DNA from: Plectrocnemia conspersa
Lineage: Eukaryota; Arthropoda; Insecta; Trichoptera; Polycentropodidae
DNA: 64,000 nucleotides
Assembly: GCA_009617715.1 (NCBI GenBank)
Contig: VTFK01000160.1
Span: forward strand, 310,001 to 374,000
Reading direction: 5' to 3'
The number at the start of each line of letters is the position of its first letter. Positions within the stretch are counted from its first letter, which is position 1. Below are positions 12,801 through 25,190 of this stretch, piece after piece. The position numbers were made by a program, and so were the translations under genes. The notes below the pieces were generated by a model. That model saw only the letters and a program-made list of their open reading frames with translations. It was not told the DNA's origin and did no database searches.

Positions 12801-15800
12801 ATATGTGTTTTAAAATAGAGACCGACTGAAACTGTAATTTTTATTTTCAGCCAAAACTGAAATCGTACTAAATAAAATACAAACATATCCGAATATGTAT
12901 TAGCATGCAGTAGAACAAGGGTAGGAAAACTATGGCCAGTTAGACAAATCTGGATCGATGTCTATTTCAATCCAACTCGCGAACTGGGAATAGATTTTAA
13001 ATTTTCAAACTTGTTTGCGATGTATAGTCGTATATTGTGCTCCTATTGTTTCGCATTTCACTGTGACGCTACGCAGTTATAATTTGACAACGTCCTCAGT
13101 GCCCTAAATAACGCTTTTTACAATATTTCATCTCATTTTAAAACCCGTTTATGTCTTGTCTTTGTCAAAAAAAATGTAATCATTGAAAAGTTTAAAGCGG
13201 ATTTTTTTACAAATAATATAAGGAAACGAAGCTGTAATCAAAGTGAGTTCGCGAGTAGCTCATTTGTGTAGCAATAAAATAAAACCATTTCCCGATAGTA
13301 AATTAATAAAGTCGTATATGATTTTTACATCCTTATCTTAATCCATCTGACTTTCAATGAGAACAGGTGCTAGAAGTGTTGAGCACATTGTGAGTAACAT
13401 CAATAGCCAATTTAATATCAAAATAAATAAATTTGCAATTTTTTTAAAATAAACCTAGTAATTCACAAACTGTTTTGACTATCAACACCTCAGTTTTATG
13501 ATACCTGCAGTAGAGAATCACATTCAACCTTTTTTAAATCGTGGCAGATTTTCATTTTTTACAATGAGTTTTACATTGTTTATTGTTTAATTTGAGTGTG
13601 TCATTGGAGGTAAGCATGTAGTGATATTGCTTCTGAGATTGGTATTTTGCTTAGAAAAACATTTTACTAAACAGAGCTAAAAGGCATGTGCCACACAATC
13701 CGTAGCAATGAAGATTTTTTTAATGTCAAATTAATGCGTTTAAAATAATAAAAAAATATAATAGGAATGGAGTACAAATCACTGTATATTTTTTTACAGA
13801 AAAATATATTCCTAAGTATTTAACATTTAAATTTAAAGACATTCAATGTTAAATTTTCTATATTATATGCTACCAGGTAAGCATTCTTCCTTTTTTATAT
13901 GCTTTAAAGTTTTAATCTAAACAGAGAGCTTATATGAAATCAAAATCCACATAATATAACTGTTTGAGTTATTAAATGAATATTTTAGTATTTGACCTAT
14001 ATACAATAAATTTATTATTATTTAGTATACAACTTATGAAAGTAATTCAAATTGGGGTAAAGTGCTTCTCTTTCATTACCTTTTACGTTACAGTTAAATT
14101 TGATGAATTAATTTACTTAAATGTATTCTGTAAATTAGGAAATACTTTTGAACTACTTTTGAACTGGGTCACTGTACAGTTTGGGAGTAGAACATAGTAT
14201 GTTTTAATTTTTAGCAAAAATATAGATATACATGTATTTATTTTACAACAATTTCACAACTTTATGTCGCAGCAATAATTCTATTTTAAAATTCCATAAT
14301 TAAAAACAATAACACAAAACCCATTTTTAAATTAAATGTATTATATAACATTGGTTTTTGTCTAAGCATACATAAAAATATAATTATTATATGTTTATGG
14401 CAAAAACATGTTGTATGTTCGAATAACTATGAAATAAATGAGGTAAAATGTTTTTAGTAATTGACTTGTGAATGTTCTGAAAACACGTTTTTTTTTTGGT
14501 GAGGAATCAATCATGTAAATGACTTATTTTTGTATAAAGAATGTTATTTTGCAGAAATAGTTCATAATATATGTAACAATTTCCTCAACTCTATGTAAAA
14601 CAGAAAATTAATTTAAAGTGAAATAACCTGGAGACGTTTGACCATATATTCAAACTAGAATGCATAAATAATACTTTCATGAATTTCTCTTTGATATTAA
14701 AATTTTCATTTTTCTCTCGCTTTCCACGTTTACTTTTCAGCGAATAAACGAGCTCGGTCGTCTTTTTTTAAAAACCTGACTTAATTATCTCAATTTACCA
14801 TGTTGAAATTTTATTCACATTTTATACTTTTTTCGCGAAGTTTAAAATAAAGTGTTTTCGTGATAATATTTGTCGCGTTGTGTATGCTATTTTTGTCCTT
14901 GGGATAATTCAATTTTGCGATGGTGTATCTAGTGAAAGTTCAACATTACATACTCTCTCAGATAAAGTTGAGTGGTTGTTCAAAGGTTTGCGGTACAAAC
15001 TTAAATGCCTTAATCTAACTCTAATATAAAGTGCTTCGATGTAAACATGTAAATTTACCCTGTCGGCGTCTTTAAATGTTCGATTTTAAATTTTTTCCGA
15101 TACCAATCAGATCGAATGCTCGTGAACATAATCATTTTCTGATTTAACAATGCTTTTTTATTTATATTTTAGAACGCAGTATTATATTCATACATGTATT
15201 TTATTCAATTATACTTGGTAGACGTGTATCATGCTGAAATTTCTTCTCTTTAGACGTAAACAATCCAATAAATCAATCCAGAATTTGACAGATAGCGGTT
15301 CCGATCCGCTGGAAAGTTTTTCGCGAGCGTTGAAAACTCAAAAGACGCCAAAAACCCTGACGAATTGCTTTCGAGTACTCTTCTATTTTAAAGAATTCAG
15401 TTTGATTAACCCGACCTGATTTTAGTTATAATTTACCAAGAGTCAAAGTCACTTTGAAACTCAACCAATCGAAATATTTTATATACGCCTCTCATATCTG
15501 ATTACTTTGTGAAGATCCTGTATATAAATTAAATACTAATAGTAACTAATAGAGCTCTTATTATTCACGAGAGTTTTTTGATTGTTCATAATACAAGAAG
15601 TATTGTCTCATTTCGCACAGAATAAATGAATTTCTCAATTTAAACACATTGCAAAAACTGCTAAATTCTACAATATTACGATATGATTAAAAAACACGAA
15701 TTTTCCTGCTTTCTAAAAATATTAATAAAACGATTAATAAATTCATTAATGTGTTAAATAAATTCATTATATTTAATATTTAATAAAAATAAATCATATT

Positions 15801-17689
15801 TATAATTACTTAAAAACATTGAAGGCAAACTTACATTTTAATTGAAATTAATTTGTTCTTGTCGTCGTAACACTTTGCAATATGCAAAGTTTTTCGATCG
15901 CGTTTAAACTTCTCGTTTAATTTAATATTTTGTATTAAACATTTGCTAAATACTTTTCTCGGTAGTCAAATTGAATTTGTGTACCTTGTAATTTGTCATT
16001 CGATTCATAAAATTATTTCAATTGATACATTCCAGTCCCGATTGGTTTCAATTTTATTTTTTAGCGTTTCGGTTCTTAAGAAGAAAAAACTCATTTGCAA
16101 CCTACGCGAAAATTGGACGAGAAAGATCTGCGTGACTAAATTAAAGTCAGCACAGCTATCTGTTTGTGATTGGCAATCCTGAGGCTGGTGCCTTTTTTTG
16201 AAGGGATGTCGAAATAGGGATTTTTCGCATGCGAATTCGCTGCTATATATTTCCCCATTGACGTATGAAATCCTCTCGGTCGAAATTGTCCAACTTTATA
16301 TATTTATTTATCGTTTTATATATTTATTTTTATAAGCTTTCTACTGCAGAATTTCTTAAAATATGGTCCGTTTCAAAAACAGATTAAATAATTTAATGAG
16401 CAATATAATCAAAAATAAATAAGTCGTAGATAGTTAATCGGTTGTATTATTGGAATTTTACTTAAAACTCAATATATTTTAATAAAATAAAATATTTCAT
16501 TGGTACATGGAATTTGCTAAATATCTATGTACTATAACAACAAAAATATCCGATACATATACATAATAGTAAAATAAATGTTAATCAGATTCTTTGGAAA
16601 CAGCAAAAATATTTTTAGCGTAGAAAATATATTTTTTTGTAACAGAAAGCTAAAATAGTTAAAATCTGAAGAAAATGTTAATGATAAATATTGGACTCTC
16701 ACTAAAAAGGTCTAATGTTTTTTGAATTTTAAAACTTAGGGATACCATGTCTACGATTAAACCATTACAAATAATTTCGTAATTAAAAAACGTACTCCAA
16801 CTGGCAACTTCTGGTTGAATTCTATATTATTAAACATTACTATGCTATTAAATTTACATACAACTGTATGTTTTTTTAATTTTTTTTTTTGAAAATATCT
16901 GTACGATATATGATGACTTTCACAATAATTCTAGAATATTAGTGTAAAATTTTTTTTTTAAATAAATAAAAAATATTGAAAATTGAAAAACACAATTGAT
17001 TTTTATCATTATTTTTCTTCATACGGTGTAATGTCAGATTCCAGACGTTGGCCTTGCCTGCACAAAACATTTTTTCGACAGCCATCCCTGTCCATAGGCG
17101 TATGTTTTGCAATTCAGATTCAATTTTCCTTCAAGTTTTCCCATTATTGATGTATAAAGAGGCTCATATTTCCATTTACCTCGGTTTAATGGTCAAAAAA
17201 ATTTCTCAATTGCGTTTTATCATGAAAATAATTCGGTCAATGTAGACTTTCTTAGTCCATAGAACTTTTAAATTACGCCTATAAAGATACATTTCAAAGT
17301 CTTTCAGTCTATTAATTGTATTAATTTTATTAAGTCTTGCATCCGTACGAAAACACTGGCCAGATATAGCACTTTATGAATTTAATTCTGGTCTGTAGAT
17401 GTAGTTAAGTTATTGTTTGTGATACGAGCTTAAAATTTCGATGCGGAATCTTTGTCAACTATTATGTATACATTTTTTCTTTTATTCGATGACTAAAACA
17501 CTGCAAAGATTTTTATTGTATAAATCGCCATGGCTATCAGGGTGAAGCATTTAGAAAAATTTCAAGCTCGAAACTATTTTATTTAATGTAAAAATATATA
17601 CAATAGGATACGTGCAATTTTCGTAGAGTTAAACAGTACTGTTTGAACTCAAACATATATTGGAATAGGTTGATAATATATTAATAAAA
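12801..17689. other. AT-rich non-coding stretch with a weak recursive-splice-like word
   Basis: No gene is seen. ATGCTACCAG joined to GTAAGCATT at 13876/13877 gives CAG/GTAAGC, but the upstream tract is only moderately pyrimidine-rich and no second 5' splice site follows closely. A strong 3' splice-like tract GTTTACTTTTCAG ends at about 14739 without a good 5' site after it. Open frames here are chance. Confidence 0.4.
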
Positions 17690-18010
17690 TCAATTTTAGT
17701 TTGCAAACCCTACCTTCGTTCGATTGGGGGTTTGGGTGACCCCGCGGTACCCGCATGCGCTTGTTTATGGCGCGCAACTTTTCTTCGGAATGCGAACTAC
17801 AATGTTTGTATTTCGTAATCGATTCGGGGTGCTCCTAGACGGACCCTTTGTTTGATTACATGCGAGTTGTTCGTATATTTGATTGTGTGTTTGAACGCTT
17901 CTCATCGGATTATGTATGATTCCGTGCGTTCTATCAATGTTTGCCCGCTTGTCGTGTGTCCATGGATTAATCTTGGACGTACAAGTTAATCCACTCCGAA
18001 TGGGAAAATG
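17690..18010. other. CpG-bearing GC-richer patch
   Basis: This sharply bounded block includes CCCCGCGGTACCCGCATGCG near 17740 and CpG-containing words through about 18000, between long AT-rich flanks. No coding frame stands out. It is a candidate regulatory or conserved block by composition only. Confidence 0.35.
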
Positions 18011-19299
18011 TTCAAATTAGAATTCTACCATGTATCTGATTCGATAGTTTTATACCTACATACCTAAATTACTTAAAAGCATTTCGTTGATTAGATTCTA
18101 TATCTCGAAAGTTCTTGAGATTGGTCATCCGCGTTCAGTATCAAATATATGAGAGCGAGCCCAAAGTTTTCTACCGCAACAAAAATCAAGATTTATAGAT
18201 TAATCCTGCAATCTTTAAACATTTTTATATGAAAATATTCAGTATTGTGCTCTATTAAAATATCTTTAGTTATGTTCTTTAAAACACATCATTTGAAAAA
18301 CGACGTTTTCTTTAGTTAAAAAATCTTTTAAACAAATAACTTTTTGAATGCAGTGTGATTTTTTTTATTCTAACGCTATAGTATAAAAGTAAAAATGCTT
18401 AAAATATGCTTGGTAAAATATTATTTATAAAAATATTATCACTTTTTTTTACGTATCAGTCGCTTTAAACTTTATTGTAGTTGAAAGATTATTACATGGA
18501 TTAACTTTTGTAAGGTTAGTAAGAACTTAGATGATGTGGAAAAAAATATATTGCTGGAAAAATAATATATTGAAAATGTTAACAATAATAGGAAATATAT
18601 TATTAATAACATATTTTTATGACTTAGTATGAACACAAGCAGACTCAGTTTGAGAGTATAATTCGTTCCGGAAACTTGCTCGTATTTTAAAGCAAATTAA
18701 CCTATAATAAATAATAAAAACTTAATTTGATTCTTTCCAAAATATTCATATAAAAATAATTAATAATAAATACACTTAATGTTTTTATTATAAAATAATT
18801 AAATTTAATAATTATTCATATCGGAATCATTGCTAGCTCAATAAAATAAATTTCTTTTTGTAAAACTTTAACTAGGTCTTATTCAATGAAACTTCTTGTT
18901 TTTGCCTCCTTTTGAGGTTTTGGCAAAAATGTGACATTACATTGCATTTTTATTTTTTTGTTGATCGGTAAATGAACGAAATATTGGTTAATCGTAATAC
19001 AAGAGTAGGTCATAAATATTTTATTGTTAAAAAATTATATTAATATGAAATCCCTGTCCCTTTTCTCACTACCTACTCTGAAATCAGATGTAAATTTAAC
19101 TGATTTAAACAAAGTTTTCAAAATTGCAGTGGTTAGCACTACTTAAACATATTTGTATAAATGTATTGTTTTGATTTATTCGTTGCCAAGTTTTGATATT
19201 AAATACATTTGAAAAACAATTAAATACAAATTTTATTTTAGTGAATATTAATTATTTCTCAGCACTCTTATAATTAGTTATAATTTTAATTAGAGTAGC
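18011..19299. other. AT-rich non-coding stretch
   Basis: Nothing recognisable apart from a small bulged hairpin near 18900-18935 (TTTTTGCC ... GGCAAAAA). Confidence 0.5.
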
Positions 19300-20340
19300 G
19301 TCAGACAATTTTTATTAAAGTCTCGAGAAGATTAGTGCCTGGTTTTCGCCGTGCGATGCAACGACCTTTAGCGTCAATTCGTTTTTTATGACACTTTCAA
19401 TAGAACAAATTGCCAGCGCTCACGGCACGTCTGCGCCGTGATCGAATTTGGAGATTGATGTGGGTCGTTTTCCGTGACACGATCTTCTTGTTGTTATGTC
19501 AAACTGTGAAGACGTTGTTACAGTTGTTCTCCATCCACATTAATTTCAATTCGTTCCTATAATCCTCATTAAAAGTTTCGTTCGCCTCGGAATCGAGGGT
19601 CACCTTCAAACGTTGCGTGAATAAACATCCCAAACTTCAACTTTGATCCGCTCGAGTTTCTCAAACTTCTGACTCTCGAGTATCTCTTTGTTTTTCTGAA
19701 AACCTTCGACATCCGAGCGAGCTATGTCCTTAGCGTCACAAAAGAGGTTTCGCGTATCCTCCTACGTTGGAAGATGTCACTATTTTAATCGTAACGAGCG
19801 ATTCTATGAGCACATAAATCATAACTTCAATTTGGTCCCAATCGAACTTTCGATTCGAGTGTCGCAATTGGTTGTACCTCTTGAATGGTGCGAAAAATGG
19901 CAATATTTCACGTTTGACGCCTGTAAGATAATAGGATGAAATATTTCTGAGGTCGCGCACACACACCGACCGGAATTATTAACTCTCCTTCTTTCCTTTC
20001 TGGCCGAACAATTTTTCTCCATTGACCCGGCCGATATGCTTGTCATAAAGGGAGTCATGCAGGGTAGGTTCCTGAATTGGTCTTTGTGTTCGATCTTGGT
20101 AGGGTCAAAGGGTATCCAACCTGCAAGGTATTTCCCATTCTGACTTTGAGTGCCGACAAATTGTATTATTCCTCCATCGGGAATTCTGTGCATGTACAGA
20201 GACTTTCTACCTAATCTAGTTAATCCGAAACTTCATATTACCATATCTGGAGGATGTGGATCGATGATATGTTAATGCAGTATTGCAGGTCGATTCAATA
20301 TTAGATAAGAACGGTATGCATATAAATGGCATATAACTTT
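19300..20340. other. Longest GC-richer patch, with an uncharacterised minus-strand open frame
   Basis: The sequence is markedly less AT-rich, with many CpG. On the minus strand, 20232 down to 19819 is open for 138 codons, with the first Met at 20193. I do not recognise the product and see no domain, signal peptide or membrane segment. Its N-terminal half has balanced residue use (for example GGIIQFVGTQSQNGKY), which is more protein-like than most frames here. However, shorter frames overlap it on both strands and no splice sites frame it. It could be a coding exon or ancient insertion, but chance in a GC-richer block is the safer reading. Confidence 0.25.
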
Positions 20341-20398
20341 TTAAAATGTCGTTATTTTATAAACAGCCTGTATTTAGTGGCGAAGTGGTGGTGTGCCC

Positions 20399-20551
20399 AT
20401 GGCTAGGGTCGCGGCTTACGACTGTCTGTCGTATACGATGATTTATGTTAACAAGACCGCCAAGTGCGTGCGGCCCCACATTTGTTACCCCATCGCGAAA
20501 CTCATACCCTATTTTTCGTTCATTTGTAACCGTATTATCCAGTGGATTTAA
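20399..20551 (+). CDS. Candidate small ORF, 50 residues, unknown
   Basis: An ATG at 20399 in the context GCCCATGG opens a 50-codon frame ending TAA at 20549-20551. It has four Cys residues (about positions 9, 23, 29, 43), begins MARVAAYDCLSYTMIYVNKT and ends hydrophobic and aromatic. It lies in a GC-richer block and does not resemble a family I know. There is no splice or promoter evidence, so it may well be a chance frame. Confidence 0.12.
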   Translation: MARVAAYDCLSYTMIYVNKTAKCVRPHICYPIAKLIPYFSFICNRIIQWI

Positions 20552-20559
20552 ATTTGCGC

Positions 20560-22005
20560 AACTTTGAAGACGTTTCCACAGAATTTATGTACAAATAAAA
20601 CAGTTAAATTGTTTTTTCTTTTAAATATAATCACAAGTAAACATATCACATTTTTTAGTACGTACTATGATATGAAGTTATTGTCGCTTTGTTATCGTTG
20701 AAACTAACTCGCTGAAAGATGTAATATTTTCTTATAATCCTTTATTAAACGATAAATTTACACAGTCTACTAAATCCGCGCCCTTTATTTATACTCCAAT
20801 ATTGTGTGCTTATGTGCATTATTTCATCCGTAAATTAAAGTTTATCCAAATATATACATATATATATATATATATAAAAGTAAATAAATGTAAGCTATAA
20901 ATTTATTTATATATATAAGATTTTGAAAGTTGGGTACGTCATACGACCTTGAAATATGATAGCTCTTGTTCATGACAGATACATGACAATCGGTTTATAA
21001 GATTTAAAACAACATAAAAATTTTGATCAAAGACGCAAAAATAATAATAATTATACATTTTTACGTTTATTATGAATCTATATAGACAAAACGTTGAGAA
21101 TATTGATGTATATATGTATGTTGACTTTTTCCTGCAGCTAAAAAATAATAAAATTATTTAATTAATTAAAAGTTGAATTTTCTACTTTAGATTATATTTA
21201 ATAAATTTTGAAATAAAAATAGTATTTTTATACAGCATCAATTTAGTTTAATATGTATATAATTTACATTTATAAATGATAACAAAACTATTATTTATAA
21301 CTATTGTATAAACTAGTTACAAACACACCCTATGCGTTGTAGTATTATTATTAATTAAAATTAATGTTATTTATTGAAATTGTAAAAAACGGATGGTTTT
21401 TTCCCACGAATATTGTTTAAAAATTGGACCATCTTGACAATTTTTATTTACAGTCTATTTATTATTTTACTTAAATAAAATATACCAGAACGCAAACTTT
21501 TGCGCTTAACAGACATAATGTTCATTTCGTCTACGTTTATTTTTCTTTTATCTCAGACATTCGCAATCTAGAGATTGCACTCTAGTTGAATTATTATCTG
21601 CTGATAGATGATATAGGTCAAATTTTTTAAATGATTTATCGCCAATATAAATTAGCGAGAGCACCAAGAAATCAAAACAACGTGGGTATATATCTTTTCT
21701 GATTTACATTTATTTTAAAATATTTAAATTTGAGCAAATTGCAGTGTGAAATACACACCTATTGTTGTTTGCGGCAAAGATTTGCCGAAAAAAGCAATGT
21801 TTTAATATGTACGTGATTGCTACGGATATTTCTCCATAAATTATTTTATATTACAATGTTCAGCGCCGAATAGGCCCATTGAAATTCAATTATGTAAATT
21901 CTACGCTCATTGTTTTATATTTATAGACAGAGGGGTGTGTTTTTGTGTTCTATTCGAAATTTTATTGTCGTGTGTTTTTTAATTATTCCCTTTAAAATGA
22001 ATGCC
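20560..22005. other. AT-rich non-coding stretch
   Basis: It contains a short TA-rich run near 20850-20876 and otherwise no identifiable feature. It runs into the splice-like signals at 22011. Confidence 0.5.
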
Positions 22006-22010
22006 TTTTA

Positions 22011-22033
22011 CTAATTTATCTTTTACGTTTCAG
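22011..22033 (+). promoter_or_regulatory. Recursive (ratchet) splice site, 3' splice half
   Basis: A CTAAT branch-point word at 22011-22015 (branch A at about 22014, 20 bases before the acceptor) is followed by TTATCTTTTACGTTTCAG ending at 22033. The next bases are GTACGT, a usable 5' splice site, so a 3' and a 5' site meet with no exon between. This is the defining structure of recursive splice sites, which remove long introns in steps. A second 5' splice site follows at 22083. An alternative is an ordinary 49-base exon on the + strand. Confidence 0.55.
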
Positions 22034-22082
22034 GTACGTGCTTCATATTAATTCATTAATCAATATAGTACATCTGTGTTCG
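22034..22082 (+). other. Candidate RS-exon (49 bases) after the recursive site
   Basis: The segment lies between the CAG acceptor and a strong donor TCG/GTGAGT (GT at 22083-22084). Short cryptic exons of this kind let exon-definition recognise a recursive site before re-splicing removes them. One of the three frames is open throughout (16 codons; the first base belongs to a split codon), so a genuine small coding or cassette exon cannot be excluded. Transcript data would decide. Confidence 0.4.
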
Positions 22083-22089
22083 GTGAGTA

Positions 22090-23396
22090 ATTTATTACTA
22101 TTTAACGAATAAATATATTATGCATATAGAAGGGTAAAGCTCTATAAATGTGCTCTCGAATCTTTTCAATCCTTTGTATCTAAGGATTGATCCGAGTCTC
22201 TCTGTAGCGGTAATGAAACTTTGTAGCTTTATGCACTGATCCCACAGACGTGTGTATACCTATTATCGTTGGTGCGGTGATATGAATCAGTAGTTTTATA
22301 ACCCTATAATATGCAATAGAGTACTGGGGCGGAATGATACGATACATTTTCTTAAAGTTCATAAACATTATTTTGCTATTTATTTCTATTACGTCATAGA
22401 TAGAAATAATTAAACATGATTTTTAAGGTCAGTGTTTTTATATAAATTGTATTATCTAAATTAAATTTCTTTGGTCGTGTGTCGCCAATACGTCCCTTGT
22501 AGAGCATACGCGAGTTTCTTGACTCACAGTTATACGTTAGCCGAGACAATTGTGTTCATCATCTGCATATAACCGAATCGCGACCAGACCAGACTCGACG
22601 TGTTCCTTTGCCGAGGGAGACATACGTCAAGGTTCATTTAGCCCACAATCCCGTCTCGTTTGTCTAGTCTAGATTAGAATTGGTGCTAGTTCCATTACTT
22701 CAGCCACACCTACCCGCTTATTGAATAATTCATCAGTTCTGTCTGTAAAGCTAAGAAACTGGACGGCGTTCGATTGCGGAATGAATGTGTGTCGACTTTG
22801 GAAACTTATACGATTCGCGTGAGGATTTTTTTTGCGTAAACAGGACATTGCGTGTCTATTTTGGCAGAGCCGGAGAAAATAGGGGAGGAAGAATTTACTA
22901 GCGAGAGCAGGAAAATCTCATTTATTGAATGCGCGATGATGCCGGAATGCGATAGATTTATTATTTTCTGTATATTTCGATATCCGTTCGACTGTTTCAC
23001 GTATCGGTACGAGATTTATGCGACAATTTCCTAATTGTTTTTTTGAGCACTATCGGACGTACTCAAATGGATGGACTTATATGTTCTGAAATTTTGTTTA
23101 GCTAAGACCATTATTTAAAAATGCAATCAAATCAAATATTATATATGTTAAACACGTTTATTATACATCGATTTTTTTCAAAATGAAACTAAACTAAAAA
23201 GTTATGATACTAAAGGTAGCTATAATATCTAAGTAGAAATTAAGAAATGTCGATGGCAAAGTGTTAATTTAACTTTACTTTTATATAAAAAATTCTTGAC
23301 CCTTTGAATAGTGAATTAATTTATTACACATTTGTAATTTTATTAGTATACACCTAGAAGCGAGTTAATTATATGTATATTTCATAATTATTTCTG
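22090..23396. other. Non-coding stretch with a GC-richer patch
   Basis: Bases 22480-23035 are GC-richer with CpG. Opposed 60-64 codon frames overlap there (22806-23034), which suggests chance rather than coding. The remainder is AT-rich. Confidence 0.4.
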
Positions 23397-23414
23397 TTTT
23401 TTTTTTTTTTTTTT
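23397..23414. repeat. Poly-T run of 18
   Basis: An uninterrupted run of 18 T lies in AT-rich DNA. It could be a simple homopolymer or the poly-A tail of a very decayed minus-strand insertion, but nothing recognisable adjoins it. Confidence 0.7.
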
Positions 23415-23872
23415 ATATGTGGTTATTTATTAATTATTTATTATTGATATTAAAAGTGTTATTGCTTTTTTGTATTATTAAGTTTCGTTAATTTATTTTA
23501 CATATTTTTTAAATATAATTTGGCTTTTGTAGATTTTTTTAAAGTGTAAATTATTTCAATTCAGAGGCTCTTAATATTTTTTATAAAATATTTTTGGTTA
23601 TGTCTATTTAATTTATTTGTAATATATTATATAAAAATCATTTATATTACAACAAATTCAAAAAAATATTTTATAAATATAATATTTTTTATTTAATAAT
23701 TATTTTAGTTATATATGTAAATATATAACTATCTAGGGTACCTTCAATCAGTGAAAGATATCGCTCAATGGGTTAATTACACATGCTATTAAAATCTCAT
23801 AACCTAAAAATATCCAATAATTTAAAAAATGACAAGTTTATCATTAATGCATCTCCAATAACATACTTAGTA
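23415..23872. other. AT-rich non-coding stretch
   Basis: Extremely AT-rich with long A and T runs and no feature identified. Confidence 0.5.
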
Positions 23873-23950
23873 CTACGGGGGGTGGGGGCCCGCTCACCCG
23901 GCCGTTACGAGCTGGGTGCCCACCCATAGGGCTGGAATCGTAGGGCCTTA
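23873..23950. other. Short, extremely GC-rich islet
   Basis: A block of about 80 bases rich in G and C runs sits in very AT-rich DNA. It begins CTACGGGGGGTGGGGGCCCG and includes the hairpin TGGGTG-CC-CACCCA near 23913-23926. The edges are abrupt, which suggests an inserted fragment (for example, from a retroelement or another locus) rather than local drift. I do not recognise the source, and no coding frame is convincing. Confidence 0.5.
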
Positions 23951-24610
23951 TTATCGGTAACAGCAGCGGTGCACGCAATGAATAACACGTATTTCTGTCA
24001 TTAAAAACAAAGCTGCAAAATATGTATTTCATACATATATCAGAAATGAAACAGATATATCCTTAATTTAGAAATCACAGTATTTGAAAAATCATTTCAT
24101 TTGGTTCGTTTTAGTAAACGCGAATCGTATATACAATAGTACGGAGGACTTTTTAAAAATGAAGTAGAGAATCTCGATTCTATAAATCAATCAATGCTTT
24201 TTTAAGATGTATTTTTATTGCTGAGTACTGATTTTTGCCATATTAAACTTATTGTAGTTTGTATGATACTTACAAGGGTTAAAAAAAATAAAGTATAAAA
24301 CTAGAAATCGTATGTGTACTGATAAGGAGTTTTATATTAAATAATTTCCCTGAAATAATTTCCCTGAAATTATGATTTCTTTGAAATGGTAATGAAAATT
24401 CGCTGTTACATATATACTTAATTATAGGGGTGTCACCAAAATATTTCTATTTATTTCTTATATAGAGATAGTGCTGTGATTCATAAATCAACTATATATG
24501 CATTGTCATATATTTTTCCTAAAAAAAGTAAAAATCTATAAAGCTAAAAGTAACCAAAAGTAACAGTTTCTGAATCAATATGTATGTAGTACATATCTTA
24601 GTTTTTATCA
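23951..24610. other. AT-rich non-coding stretch
   Basis: It contains a perfect 14-base tandem doublet AATAATTTCCCTGA at 24340-24367 and is otherwise featureless. Confidence 0.5.
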
Positions 24611-25190
24611 CTGCATAAAAAATATGGGTCCGTGCCAGATTATTGAAAATATGCATGCTTACTTGTATTTGCATGGCAATTTTTTTACGATTTTAAAACT
24701 ATTTCAATCAGCTTTATCTTCGCTTATGTAATTTAAGTACTAAATTAATAATTAGATAAAAAAACTGTTCCGCATGGGAATCGACAGATTATAAAAAATA
24801 ATGGGGGCATAAAATTTAAACTTTAATCTCGATTTTTCAAAAATCCAAAGAGTTTTCTTATCTTTTATTATTTTGTTCGAAATATAAAAACAAATCGTAG
24901 AAAAAAAATTTTTTTTCTACGATTTTAGGATAAATATGGGATCCCGAAATTCTTTCGTAATCAATTGAAGTAGGTCGATTTGTTCTGGTTCTTCGATTAT
25001 TCGCGCTTATTAAATCGTCATTTAAAAAGGGTTTTTTTTTATGACTATTTAGATTTTATTCATCAATAATGTACAGGTAATTACAATCATATTCGATATT
25101 ATTACAATCACATACTATTGTACATTACATATATTTTTTTATACGTCAACATTTCTTGATAATTCTCAAAAATCGAGAACTGAAAATGCA
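24611..25190 (+). repeat. Dispersed repeat family, copy 1
   Basis: It matches 42156-42735 in the same orientation through ordered shared words: CTGCATAAAAA, GGGTCCRTGCCAGAT, AAATATGCATGCTT, GGAATCGACAGATT, AAACTTTAATCTCG, AATCCAAAG, AAATATGGGA and AATCACATACTAT. It then ends in a stretch rich in AATTCTC / AAAATCG words. The copies are diverged with many indels. No coding frame is shared, so this looks like a non-autonomous element or an old segmental repeat. Terminal repeats and target-site duplications were not found, so the class is unknown. Confidence 0.7.
24892..24925. repeat. Perfect 34-base palindrome inside repeat copy 1
   Basis: AAATCGTAG plus eight A is followed directly by eight T plus CTACGATTT, a perfect inverted repeat with no spacer. 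The matching place in copy 2 has a different sequence with a small AACAGCTGTT palindrome. The strong hairpin is therefore specific to this copy or has been lost in the other. Confidence 0.85.

Noticed and set aside
12830..12852. Acceptor-like TTTTTATTTTCAG
   Set aside because: No donor at a reasonable distance and no open frame after it; such tracts arise often in AT-rich DNA.
14710..14745. Acceptor-like GTTTACTTTTCAG with good pyrimidine tract
   Set aside because: No good donor follows and the bases after it do not match GT, so neither an exon nor a recursive site can be supported.
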